DNA of 64,000 nt from Astragalus membranaceus. Lineage: Eukaryota; Streptophyta; Magnoliopsida; Fabales; Fabaceae. The stretch covers positions 99,631,531 to 99,695,530 of the forward strand of contig CM076851.1 in NCBI GenBank assembly GCA_039519185.1, written 5' to 3'. Both the position numbers and the translations under genes were made by a program. A model generated the notes under the pieces. The model made no database searches and was not told the origin of the DNA. It saw nothing but the letters and a program-made list of their open reading frames with translations. Positions 46,099 to 57,900 of the stretch are shown here, piece by piece. Numbering within the stretch: the first letter of the stretch is position 1; each line of letters opens with the position of its first letter.

Positions 46099-46110
46099 TG
46101 GTATTAGAGC
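46099..46110 (+). promoter_or_regulatory. Primer-binding site of the young chromovirus
   Basis: TGGTATTAGAGC, four bases after the LTR, matches the initiator tRNA-Met site TGGTATCAGAGC with one change. Confidence 0.9.
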
Positions 46111-46214
46111 AGTTCGGTCTGTCCGGCCAAGTCGTCCTGTCATAGTGTCTTATGACGAATAGGAATTGTTAGATTAGTTCTAAATTTCTGTTTGTGCTGC
46201 AGTGATAATTTGAA

Positions 46215-46965
46215 ATGGCTGGGAGAAACGACGCTGCTCTTGCTGCTGCTCTGCAGGCTATGGCTCAGGCTGTTGGGAACCAGCAAAATGGTGCTGAGAA
46301 TGCTGGGACTCGCAGTTTAGCCACGTTCCAGAGGGAGAATCCACCCGTCTTTAAGGGCAAGTATAATCCAGACGGTGCTCTAGCATGGCTGAAAGAGATT
46401 GAAAGGATATTTCGGGTGATGGATTGTAATGATGCGCAGAAGGTCAGGTATGGTACCCATACGCTGGCAGAAGAAGCTGATGATTGGTGAATGGAGGTCA
46501 GACAGAGGTTAGAAACTGCCAATGAGGAGATAACTTGGGCTGTTTTCCGTAGAGAGTTCTTACGGAAGTATTTTCCAGAAGATGTGAGAGGTAAGAAAGA
46601 AATAGAATTCCTTGAGCTAAAGCAAGGAAGCATGTCAGTGACAGAGTATGCTGCCAAGTTCACCGAATTGGCTAAGTTTTATCCCCATTATGCTGATGCT
46701 GATTCTGAATTTTCGAAATGTATTAAGTTTGAGAATGGACTGAGGGCTGATATAAAGAAAGCTATAGGGTACCAGAAGATTCGGGTATTCGCTGATTTAA
46801 TTGACAGTTGCAGAATATTCGAAGATGATAGTAATGCTCACTCCAAGGTCATGAGAGATCAGAGGGGTAAATTTCAGAACCGGGGTAAGCCATATGAGGT
46901 TCAGGCTGGTAAGGGTAAGCAGAGGTATGCTGATAATAAGAAACCAAGTGGGGGAGATGCCCAAG
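46215..46965 (+). pseudogene. Chromovirus Gag (interrupted by a TGA and a frameshift)
   Basis: The frame starts MAGRNDAALAAALQAMAQAV and holds the retrotransposon Gag domain (FKGKYNPDGALAWLKEIERIF, RREFLRKYFPEDVR, KQGSMSVTEYAAKF). TGA at 46488-46490 stands where the family has a second Trp (DDWW). The frame then continues from 46491 unbroken. A one-base shift at about 46950-46965 moves the reading to the long pol frame just before the first zinc knuckle. Both could be recent mutations in a young copy, or one could be a recoding site. I prefer mutation, since the TGA lies at a conserved Trp. Confidence 0.85.
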
Positions 46966-49900
46966 GTTGTGTGCTACAAGTGTGGCAAGCCGGGCCATAA
47001 GAGTTTTGACTGCTCGGATAATAAATGTTTCAAGTGCGGTAAAGAGGGTCATGTAGCTGCCAAATGTGAGAAAAGGGATGTGGTGTGCTACAACTGTGGG
47101 GAAGCAGGTCATATTAGTACTAAGTGTACTAAGCCGAAGAAAGAGAAATTCAGCGGAAAAGTGTTTGCTCTCGCAGGATCAGAGGATACTAATAAGATTA
47201 GAGGTACATGTTTTATTAATGGTATTCCTTTGATTGCTATTATTGATACTGGTGCTACGCATTCATTTATTGCTGCTTTATGTGCTAAGAAATTGGACCT
47301 TGCTTTGTCTTCTATGATGAGGGAGATGGTTATTGACACTCCAGCTAAGGGTTCAGTAACTACCTCTCTAGTGTGTGCTAAGTGCCCTCTGTCAATCTTC
47401 GGCAGAGATTTTCTTGTTGACCATATTTGTTTGCCGTTGGGAGGGTTGGATGTCATTCTTGGTATGGACTGGTTAGTAGTTAACCATGTGCATATTAATT
47501 GTTTCCGAAGATCTGTGAGTTTCCTTCCTCCCGAAGAAGAAGAATCCGTTTTGTTGCCTGCTGGGCAATTGCATAAGGTAATGAAAGAAGGAGTTCATCT
47601 GTTTGCTTTGATGGCGTCATTGTCTGCTGAGAATCAGGCGATCATTGAAGGGGTTCAGGTAGTGTGTGAGTTTCCTGAAGTGTTCCCGGATGAAATTCCA
47701 AGTGTTCCGCTAGAGAGGGAGGTTGAGTTTGCTATTGATCTGATACCTGGTACTAGGCCTGTGTCTATGGCACCGTACCGGATGTCAGCCTCAGAGTTGT
47801 CTGAATTGAAAAAGCAATTAGAAGATCTACTTGAGAAGAAATTTGTAAGGCCAAGTGTGTCACCATGGGGTGCTCCGGTATTGTTAGTGAAAAAGAAGGA
47901 TGGGAGTATGAGACTTTGTGTCGATTATAGGCAATTGAACAAAGTGACAATAAAGAACAGGTATCCGCTTCCCAGAATTGATGATTTGATGGACCAGTTG
48001 GTAGGTGCTAAAGTGTTTAGCAAAATCGATTTGAGGTCGGGTTATCACCAGATCAAGGTAAAGGATGAAGACATTCAGAAAATCGCTTTCAGAACGAGAT
48101 ATGGGCACTATGAATATTCTGTGATGCCGTTTGGTGTTACCAACGCGCCGGGAGTGTTTATGGAGTATATGATTCGTACTTTCCATAGTTACTTGGATCG
48201 ATTTGTAGTTGTGTTTATTGACGACATTCTGGTGTATTCTAAGACGGAAGAGGAGCATGCAGAACATTTGAGGTTAGTGCTAGAAGTGTTGAAAGAAAAG
48301 AAATTGTATGCAAAGTTGTCTAAGTGTGAGTTCTGGCTGAATGAAGTAGGTTTCCTTGGTCATATTATCTCCGGTAATGGTATAGCTGTGGATCCAGCCA
48401 AGATTGATGCTGTGTTGCAATGGGAGAGCCCGAGGTCAGTTACAGAGATTAGAAGCTTCTTGGGACTAGCTGGTTATTACAGGAGGTTTATAGAAGGTTT
48501 CTCGAAGTTGGCCCTTCCGTTGACTCAATTGACATGTAAGGGAAAAGCATTTGTGTGGGATGCTCGCTGTGAGGAGAGCTTCAATGAGTTGAAAAAGAGG
48601 TTGACAACATCGCCCGTTTTGACTTTGCCTGTTCCGGATCAACCGTTTGTAGTATATTGTGATGCTTCCAAGATGGGTTTGGGAGGTGTGTTAATGCAAG
48701 AGGGTAAGGTGGTAGCTTATGCGTCCAGACAGTTGAGGACCCATGAGAAGAACTACCCTACTCATGATTTGGAGCTGGCTGCAATTGTGTTTGTGCTGAA
48801 AATTTGGAGGCACTATCTGTATGGTACTAGATTTGAAGTGTTTAGTGACCATAAGAGTCTGAAGTACTTGTTTGATCAGAAGGAGCTAAATATGAGACAG
48901 AGACGTTGGTTAGAATTGCTGAAGGATTATGATTTCGGCTTGAACTATCACCCCGGCAAAGCTAATGTCGTGGCTGATGTGTTAAGTCGGAAGAGCTTGC
49001 ATATGTCGTCCATGATGGTGAAAGAATTAGAGCTGATTGAGCAATTCCGGGATATGAGTCTAGTATGCGAAGTGACACCGCAGAGTGTCAGATTGGGAAT
49101 GTTGAAGATTGGCAATGAATTTTTGGTTAGTATTCGAGAAGCACAAAAGTCAGATGTAAAGTTGGTGGATTTGTTAGTTGTAAATGATCAAGCTGTGAAT
49201 GGGGATTTCAAGTTAGATTCCCAAGGTGTATTGAGATTCAGGGATAGGATCTGCATTCCTGATGATGCCGAGATGAAGAGAGTGATTTTGGAGGAGAGCC
49301 ATAGGAGCAAGTTGAGTATTCATCCAGGTGCTACGAAAATGTACCAAGATTTGAAGGAGTTGTTCTGGTGGCCGGGTATGAAGAAGGATGTGGCCCAGTT
49401 TGTGTATTCTTGTCTGACTTGTCAGAAGTCTAAGATTGAGCATCAGAAGCCCGCGAGGCTGATGCAACCATTGGAGATTCCGGAATGGAAATGGGATAGC
49501 ATTTCCATGGACTTTGTGACTAGTTTGCCTAGAACCGTGAGAGGATTTGATGCTATATGGGTGGTTGTGGATAGGCTGACGAAGTCTGCCCACTTCTTAC
49601 CAATTGATATTACTTATCCAGTTCCAAAGTTAGCAGAGATCTACATCAAGACAATTGTGAAGTTGCATGGCGTTCCGCTTAGTATTGTATCTGATAGGGA
49701 TCCAAGATTCACTTCTGAATTTTGGAAAAGTTTGCAAGAAGCTTTGGGTTCTAAGTTGAGGTTGAGCTCCGCTTATCATCCGCAGACAGATGGTCAGACG
49801 GAGAGAACTATTCAGTCGTTAGAGGACTTGTTGAGAGCATGTGTTCTTGAGCAGGGAGGTTCGTGGGATTCTTATCTTCCATTGATTGAGTTCACCTATA

Positions 49901-50574
49901 ATAATAGTCATCATTCTAGTATTGGAATGGCACCGTTTGAGGCGTTGTATGGTCGGAGATGTAGGACTCCGTTATGTTGGTATGAATCTGGGGAGAGTGC
50001 AGTGTTGGGGCCTGAAATTGTGCGAGAAACAACTGAGAAGTTAAAACTAATCCGAGAGAAGATGAAAGCGTCGCAGAGTCGACAAAAGAGCTATCATGAT
50101 AAGAGAAGGAAGGATTTAGAGTTTCAGGCCGGTGATCATGTGTTCCTGAGAGTCACTCCGGTGACGGGTGTTGGGCGTGCCTTGAAATCAAAGAAGTTAA
50201 CTCCCCGTTTCATTGGTCCGTATCAGATTACGGAGAGGGTGGGGAGTGTTGCCTATAGGGTGGCCTTGCCACCTAATCTTTCAAACTTGCATGACGTGTT
50301 TCACGTGTCACAACTTCGAAAGTATGTTCCGGACCCGTCTCATGTGATTCAGATGGATGAAGTTGAGGTGCGGGATAATCTCACTGTGGAGACTATGCCT
50401 GTGCGGATTGAAGATAGAGAAGTGAAGATTCTGAGAGGGAAGGAGATTCCTTTGGTGAAAGTGGTTTGGTTAGGAGCTGCTGGTGAGAGTATGACTTGGG
50501 AGCTGGAGAGTAAGATGCGGGAAGCATATCCGGAGTTGTTTGATTCAGGTAATTTCGAGGACGAAATATTCTAA
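46955..50574 (+). CDS. Chromovirus Pol polyprotein, intact over about 1200 codons
   Basis: In order: three CCHC knuckles (CYKCGKPGHKSFDC, CFKCGKEGHVAAKC, CYNCGEAGHISTKC) at 46967-47127; aspartic protease IIDTGATHSFI; RT with YRQLNKVTIKN and FIDDILVYS; RNase H with YCDASKMGLGGVLM and VADVLSRKS; integrase with the HHCC domain (HPGATKMYQDLKELFWWPGM, CLTCQKSK) and the catalytic D, D, E in MDFVTSLP, SDRDPRF and TDGQTERT; then a GPF/Y-like part and a C-terminal chromodomain-like segment (IPLVKVVWLGAAGESMTWEL). The chromodomain and the long LTRs place it in the Tekay/Del chromoviruses. No stop interrupts pol. An earlier ATG at 46894 lies in the out-of-frame Gag region and is not the start; pol is expected to be made as a Gag fusion. 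Confidence 0.93.
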
Positions 50575-50586
50575 GTGGGGGAGGAT
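50573..50586 (+). promoter_or_regulatory. Polypurine tract of the young chromovirus
   Basis: AAGTGGGGGAGGAT lies directly before the 3' LTR and overlaps the end of pol, as usual for plus-strand priming. Confidence 0.88.
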
Positions 50587-51669
50587 TGTAACGCCCCAAA
50601 ATAATTTATTTATTTATTTAATTAAGTTATTAAAGGCTTACAATATTTATTTAATTTAATTAACTAATACAGGGTTTAATTTATTTTATTTTATTTATTT
50701 AGGAGGTGTTGTCACGAATTAGATGGTGCATGGGGGCCCATGACCCACAAGTGAGCCCATGACCCATTGACTAGTCATAGGAGTCGACTCACTTAGGGGT
50801 CTTGGGAGTTAGTTCTCTTTTCACTCAAGTGTGCAAAAGAAAGAAAAGAAACGTAAAAAGAGAGGAGAAGTGAGAAGAGAAGTCGCGACCTTGCAAGAGA
50901 AAAAAGGAGAGGAGTTTTCGTGGAGCACTCAAGGAGGAGGAAGAGCTTGTTGGTGTCTTGCAATTCCTTGGAGCATTGCCTAGTAATTCGACTTCTAAGA
51001 GGTTAGGGGGTCCTCTTTTTATCTTTAATAATTTATGTGATGAGTATTGCCTAGGGTTAGGTTCTAGGATAAATTATATGAATGAATTGTGTATTGTTGA
51101 TTTAATCGTAGTGTTGTGATATGTGATTAGGAATTCCCTATGTTAAAATCGCATAATTGGTGCTTGATTGTTGCTAAGATGAATTGCATGTCACATGTTT
51201 GAGTATATGACATTGTTGGTGTTTGTTTGGTGAAAATTGAGGTTCATGGTGATAATTAAATTATATATATGTGATTAGGTGTTTGGTGAATTTAATTTGG
51301 TGTTTGAATTAGAAAAATTCTGGTTTTTGGAGTTCCTAGGCGCCTTGGGCGCCATATGCCTTGTTGCTGTTTTCTGTGTCTTAGACATGGGCGCTAGGCG
51401 CCCAGCCACTGTGCCCTGCGCTAGTTTTCCATGTGCTGTGTCTGTGTTGCAGAATTGTGTTGCTCGTGTCTAGGCACCATGGAAACCGAGGGTCCCGGAG
51501 ATTGGGTGTTCGGTTTGCTTTCAAATTTGGTATGGGGGTTCCTGGGCACAAAAAGAGTCAGTTTCTGGTGTTGGGTCAAAATTTGGCCGTGTGCCTTGTG
51601 TCATGGGCGCCAAGGGCCCCAATTTTTCTGTTGTTCATTTTGCGAAAATTGATACTGGGTTTTCATGTC
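50587..51669 (+). repeat. 3' LTR of the young chromovirus, first 1083 bp
   Basis: It matches the 5' LTR from 43819 to about 44900 and then breaks at 51669 (TTTTCATGTC), where an Ogre-like LTR begins. The remainder, with the hairpin array, is outside the window. Confidence 0.95.
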
Positions 51670-54081
51670 TGTAGCGACCGAAAAATCCGGAGGAGGGATT
51701 CTTCGAAATTTTTGAAATGAAGCCGCCACCAAAGTTTCGTTTAAGGGCAAACATTGGAAAATCCCTATTGAATGGATAAGGGGTTTGCGGACCAGGTTTA
51801 GGCTCGGGAGTCGTTTATGCGTAGGGAAGGTATTAGCACCCTACGACATCCTTCCTAAGGAAGGTTACCTTTTAACTAAATGTGCAAACATTTATTAATT
51901 CAAAAATAATGTTTTTACCCTTATAAAAAAAAGGACTCACTAAACGGTTAGTTATTTTTTGTACTTTTTGAGAAAAATGAGAGAAATGAATTTAAAGGGA
52001 AAAAAAGGTTTTTTATTAGTGCAATTGACAGAGGTCGGCCGCCCTCTGGTCCTACGTATCTCCTGGTAGAGAATCAAATCGCACGTAGTTCTTGGTAGAA
52101 AATGTTTGTGTGTTGGTGTTTTTTATTTATTTTTGAAATTGGGAGAGGCATTCATAACGACCAAACAAGTAAGACTCGGAGTGGTCGTCGCTCATAGCTC
52201 GTTTGAAAACTAAAGCTGTTATTAACGGTCAAACGAGCTAAGCTCAGAGTGACCATTAGCAGCGAACCATTTCTATGTTTGGGAAAACATTTATTCGTTA
52301 TTTGGGAAAAAAGTAGGTTTGTGAAAGAAAATATTTATTTAGGGAAAAGAATTTTTTTTTTAAAAAAGAGAAACAGGGGGTGGTGTTAGAAAAATGGGGG
52401 GGGTGGTTAGCAGCAGAGTGTTGTATTTTAAAAGGGGGGTGCGCAAAGCAGGGCCCAACTCGTTTTTTGTGTGCTGGCCTGCGCAACAAAAAAAGCTTGG
52501 AAGGGGGTGTATGAAGTAAACGTATGGTTGTATTAGTAATCTGATAATTAACAAAAAAATTAAAAAAGGAAAGGGACGCATATATGAAGCCAAAAAATTA
52601 GAGTGGGAACCCTAATCTCACGCTTTTCTTTCTCAGCGCCGCGACATTCCCCCCTCCCCTACCTCTCCGTTCTTCTCTTTCTCGCACCGATCCACCTCTT
52701 TCAACTCCATATCCGTTCTCTCACCTCTCCCTCCCCTAGCTTCGATCTCTTTCTTCCTCACCGCCGCTAACCATCCGTTTTCAACAGAGAGAGTTAAGGT
52801 GAGATTTCCCGAGAGAGAAAAAGGAGAGGGACGAAGGGAAGGAGAAGGGGGAGGACGCGAAGGGAAAGACAGAGACAGATGGTGGTACTGGTGAAGGGAA
52901 CGGTGGTGGTCATGGTGTCGTTGGTGGTTGGGCGAAGGAGGACGGTGTCGCCGGAGGGAATGCAACCACGGTGGGATCCGTGGAGGTACCGACGACGGTG
53001 AGAGCGGAAACGAGGGAGGGGGATGGCGAAGAGAGACGGAGAGAAACTGCGAACGGTGGTGAGACGACGGTGGTCGGAGACGAAGGGACGGAGACGGTCG
53101 TAGGGGTGATTTACGGTGACGGTTTTTGTGATTTTGGTGGCTGTTGGGTGGTGGATGGGTGACAGTGAGGTGGATGATTTCGGTGGTGGAGATTTGGTGT
53201 GAGATCGGTCACGGTGGTGGCGGTGGATGAGTGACAGTGAGGTGGTGGATGGGTGAAGGTGACCGTGGGTGGCTTTAGGACGCGGTGGTTGAGAAGGGGA
53301 GGAGAGGGTTGGCTACGTGGTGGGGCGCGGTTTCTGTTATGGTGGTGCTTCAGTGACGGTTCACGGTGGTGGTGGAGAGGCGGTGGTTCTCTCCTTTTTA
53401 TTTCCTTTGTTCTTCTCAGTTTTTGGTTTTTTCTTACTGTTTGTCTCCCCCCCTTTACTGTTTCTGCTTCTGTTTTTTTATAGAGTAGTAAACTAATGGG
53501 ACAAATTTTGTTGTTATGATTTTGCAGAGAATCAGAGTAGTGGGAGACAAGGCAGCAAAGGAGGTGCTGCCCAAAGCTGCTTGGTTGCTGCTGATTTTGG
53601 AAAAAAACAAGGGAGCAAGAAGAAGGGACATTTGGCTTCACTCCTCAAATGCTGCTGCCAGCTTTATTTTTATTTTACTTTTAATCTTTGTACTTTTTTG
53701 TATTTTATTTTTTGTAACAAAGTTGACTTTGTAAAAACATTGATTAAAAAAACATTTATTTGCAATCTGATTTTTATTTGATTTTTATAACAAAATTAAA
53801 CCGATAACAACGACGAAAAACATACGTACGCGACAAGACGCGAATGCGCGTCCACAATGAGAATACGTGAATTCGCGTACTAAAATAAACAACCGTACAC
53901 AACGAGACATGAACACGCGTTCGCAACGAGGACAAAAAATGTGTACATTATTAAAAATCGCACGCGCGCACAATGAGAAGTAACACGCATATACACGACT
54001 GGGAACGACACACATAAACGAAAAAAACAATATTTTGGATTTTCTAGTTTTAAATTAGCCGGACAAAATTAGGGTATGACA
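51670..54081 (-). repeat. 3' LTR of the Ogre-like element, 2412 bp
   Basis: Contains a GT/GGT-rich stretch (52860-53400) with tandem GTGACAGTGAGGTGG phrases, and a C/T-rich stretch (52625-52760). The 176-codon minus frame at 53111-53641 is not supported as a gene. Confidence 0.93.
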
Positions 54082-54100
54082 GCTGCCCCTCTTTATTTAC
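54082..54100 (-). promoter_or_regulatory. Polypurine tract of the Ogre-like element
   Basis: On the minus strand AATAAAGAGGGGCAGC directly precedes the LTR start TGTCATACCC. Confidence 0.75.
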
Positions 54101-57100
54101 ATTTTACTAGGAAATGTGAAACGTTTCAAATTTCTCGAGTAAAATAGAAATAAAGATAAAAAGACACTAATTTTGTCAAGACTATTTTTTATTTTCTTTT
54201 ATTATTTTTTTTAGAAATTCTTGAAAAGTTGGGTTGACATAGAACAAAAGTAAATAAGGATCACCGGGGATCTGAAGGAGCGCTGGGCTCTAATGGTCTA
54301 ATTCGCAGTCGATGCTTGGCGCATTGATTGGAGTTAAACTGAAGGACCGACGAGGTCTGAAGGGCATGCCTAAGCCTGATGGACCCATGGGTCTGATGGA
54401 GCGCAAACTAGCAATGGTACTAGTAAAACGGTCTGCTTGGGGGTGGCCTTTTTCGAGCGGCCATGGGGGCAAGGTCAGGTCGTTGACCTGATTTGCGCAC
54501 CTCGAAGGACGTGCACTGTGTTTTTTAGGCGGACACAGCTAGTCTGAAGGGCCTGGGGCCGGATGATCCGTCGGTTACTCGATAACGCGACGTGCGATCT
54601 GGATTGAAGGACCATTGATGGTCTGAAGGAGTGCTTGGGCTCTGAAGGACCGCTGGGGGTCTAAAAGGCTGATGCTAGGCTCAGTGCTAATTTGAATCTA
54701 TCTTGACGGGTACAAATATCTATATTTGACCGCATTTAAGGATGCAATGGATGATGTATGCATGGATGCAGTGTAAGCATGTGCAATGATCGATATCTGG
54801 TGGTATGATGAATGAAATGTGACAGATGATGTGAGTTGAAGTTGATGGAACATGGAGGTTGACAACCAACGTATGTGAATGCAGATAAGATATGAATGTG
54901 ATTGTGCTGATTAATGGTGAATGTAATGGAATGGGCAATTTTTCCCTTTTTTTTTTTGCTTTTCTCTTTTTTTTGGTATATAATGAGTGTATGAAATGCG
55001 AAGTGTGAATGTGATGCGAATGTAATTCTTTGATGCAAATGCTATGGTGAATAAAGGAAACACATGAATGCATAGCAAAGGATATGATTGGTGACGTAGA
55101 ATGCTTTTGGCAACGATGAGACCGGCACTTGGCACGTCCATCGAAGCAAAAAAGTGTTATAGGTATGCAATGTGATGAATGTGCAAAGCAAAAGTAAATG
55201 GACTACAAAAGGCCCGTGAATGATGGATGCTGAAGTTGGCCGGAAACAGAAATTGATAAGCTGTGTATGCGAATGCGAAATGCAAATGTACTGCTGGTTG
55301 CACGATGGGATGATTTATGCTTTGGTGGGAGTAACGGGTGCAATGTGGATGATTTTTGCCTTTTTGGCTTTCTCTCTTTTTTTCATGAATAAATGAATGA
55401 ATGAATGAACGTGCACACCTAATGCTTAGATGAAGGGTTGTGGTAGCCGCATGAGTTGATGTTGTATGATGCAATGATTGGATGTTCGTTGGGATGTGGG
55501 AGGTTTTTTTTTGTCTTTTCGCTTTATTTGATGAATGCATGAAATGAGAATGCGAATATGATAGGTATGTAATATTTTGATGCAAATGCCATGGTGAATA
55601 GGAGGAAGTGCATGAATGCATGGTGCGATGCTATGATATGATTGATTGGGATGCAGACAGACTTTGGGTAATAATGAGACCGACATTCGTCTTTTTATTG
55701 AAGCAATACATGTTATGTACGGGTATGCATGTACGGATACGCAATGCGTAATGCGAAAGAAGAAAAATTGTGTAGGCAAAAACAAGTCGAATGTGAATGC
55801 ATGTTCAATACTTGCATGAGAGAGTGGTGATGAGTATGATCAGATGCAGGGTTTAATTCTAGAATAATGAGGACATGTCTAATGCATGATTTGTTGGTAA
55901 CAACATTTTTTTGTAAGGATGCAAAACTTTTGATGCTGGAAACAGAGAGCTGAACCTTTTGAATTGATCGTTCCTTGGAAGAAAGATTTTGTTGGCTTGG
56001 ACTTGAACTCTGGTAAGCTCAAGGTTGCCACCTTGAAAAGCGTGGCTTGCGGCAATGTATTAGTGCCCTTTCTAGAGATCGAGATGTGTATTTGCAGATG
56101 GGTTCTCATTTGGTTATGATGACCCATGATGACTAAGCTTTCAAGTCTAAGATGTTAACTTAGAGGGATTGTCATTAACATGTGTTTCTCTCTTTGGAGC
56201 ATTTGTTTAATAAATATGAAAAATGGTGTGAATGCAAATGAATGTGCCTGTTGACTCAGGGTTAAAGAAATGTGACACGTGAGTGGAGTGAAGGATGGGG
56301 TTCATTGGCTCAAGCCTATGAGAGCTAAGCTTGCCCCAAGGTAAGAAATGATTGACTGCCCCAATTTTGACTTCAAATAGTGGGGAGTGAAACAGTCTGC
56401 CTTTGTCTAGGGAGGACAATGACAGCTAAGGATATAGACATGGTTGAGGGATTGGGAACTATGCAGGTATTGGGGTGACGCGTGGCTAAGAATGAATGGA
56501 ATGGGAGGCAGAAGGATTCTTTCGGGCCGAGGGATATGAAGCCCCGGTCTACAAGAGGACAAGGTTGCCCCAATCCATGAAAGGTGAAGATTGCCCCATC
56601 CGAGTGGGATTGTGACAGGGTGTAAAGTCAAAATGTAGTATATGAACGGGATGAAAGATGAGGGTATTTTGGGGATGCTAAAAAAATCTCCCTGAGTTTG
56701 AGTGGAATGGGGGGTGAGGTATTGCCCCATTTTGATATGATAAGTCGAGTAACTGCCTTAGTAGGGATTTGTGGTTTTCCTTGGGAAGGATTCCACAAGC
56801 TAAGACAGTCAAGAGTTTTTGGTTCGATGAAAATTCACTTTGTTGATGATCACTGTTACCTTCTAATGGTGAACTTCAAGCGTGCAAGCCCTTTTAAGTT
56901 TTTTTTTTTTTTTAATTTTTTTATATATATATATATTTTTTGTATAATAATATTTTTCTCATTGTTTTTTGTTGAGCAAATAAATTATTCTGATTATTTT
57001 GTCCTAGAGTATAAGCTTTGAGAAAAAATGGAAGCAAACAATCACTGATCGGAATAGGCCTTTGGATTGTAATATGGCCAGTGGTTAATGATTCATGAAG

Positions 57101-57900
57101 GAAATGATTACTTTGCTCCTGGGGGTGTTCGGGGTCGGTTGAGACAAAGAATCTTTTATGCGCTTCATGGTAGAATGAACCTGTTTTAGGGTTGTAGCGC
57201 ATTTGAGGGTTTATGGTAGGATGCTTAGGCCAACGGAAGTGTTTGAGGGTTTATTTCAGACAAGGATCTTTTATATGCTCGATGGTGTGATGTGTCAGCT
57301 CACAAATTCTACCGTTTTGGTTTTCAGGATTTTTCAATCCTCTTTTTTTTAATTTCACTTTTTTGTGATTTTTCTTTTTTTCTTTCGAGCTGAGCGAGCT
57401 GTTAGATATGGGATTGATCCTTGTCTAAGGTGTTTGAAAGATTTTTTGATTTTTTGGCTCGAAGTGGGTAGCAAAGGGCATTTCTTCTTTTTTTGGATTT
57501 TTGGATATAGGAAAATGGCCAAACTCCAATTCAAATCATGATTGCTTATTTTCTTGAAATTGAAACTATAGGACAAAACTTCATTTTAATGTATTTGCTT
57601 TTTCTTTATTTATTACTATTTTTTTATGCCCTAATTTTTGCTTAGGCTGCTCTCGCGAGTTTTCAACCTAGCGGGCTTTTCTTTTTTGGATTTCTTTTGT
57701 TTTTTGTTTTTTTTTTACTCAAAGGACTTGCACGAGTGTTTGGAATGCCAGCAGGAAATCTGTGATCGCTACTCTGCCCCAGTATGGAGCGTACAAAGTG
57801 TTTTTCATGAAATTTCATCACTGGGGGAAAGCGAATGAAATACTCTTGTGGGGACTGGGCCTTTTATGGATGGTTGGGTCTGGTTTTGGAAGTGGCGGAA
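54101..57900. other. Noncoding interior of the Ogre-like element, polypurine-tract half
   Basis: 54250-54690 holds repeats of CTGAAGGA(CC) and GGTCTGA phrases. 54900-55800 is built of diverged repeats: the phrase GATGCAAATGC.ATGGTGAATA occurs at about 55030 and 55576 with matching flanks, including CAACGATGAGACCGGCA and TAATGAGACCGACAT. 55850-57900 is unique-looking sequence with many CTGCCCC/TGCCCC phrases and T-runs. No protein motif was found. Confidence 0.6.

Larger units (their letters stand above)
43819..51669 (+). mobile_element. Young Tekay-type chromovirus (Ty3/gypsy); 3' LTR split by an Ogre-like insertion
   Basis: 5' LTR 43819-46094, primer site 46099-46110, gag-pol 46215-50574, polypurine tract 50573-50586, 3' LTR from 50587. 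The 3' LTR matches the 5' LTR to base 51669 and is there interrupted; the rest should lie beyond the window. By eye I count about six substitutions in the ~1.08 kb of LTR that can be compared, so the insertion is recent. The bases before it are CGCAC, the presumed target duplication. Confidence 0.95.

Noticed and set aside
53111..53641. 176-codon minus-strand frame, present in both Ogre-like LTRs (also 63273-63803)
   Set aside because: It is open in both LTRs, but the differences I could compare all change the amino acid. Composition is His/Pro-rich from a GGT-rich LTR stretch, and no domain is seen. It is a by-product of LTR composition.
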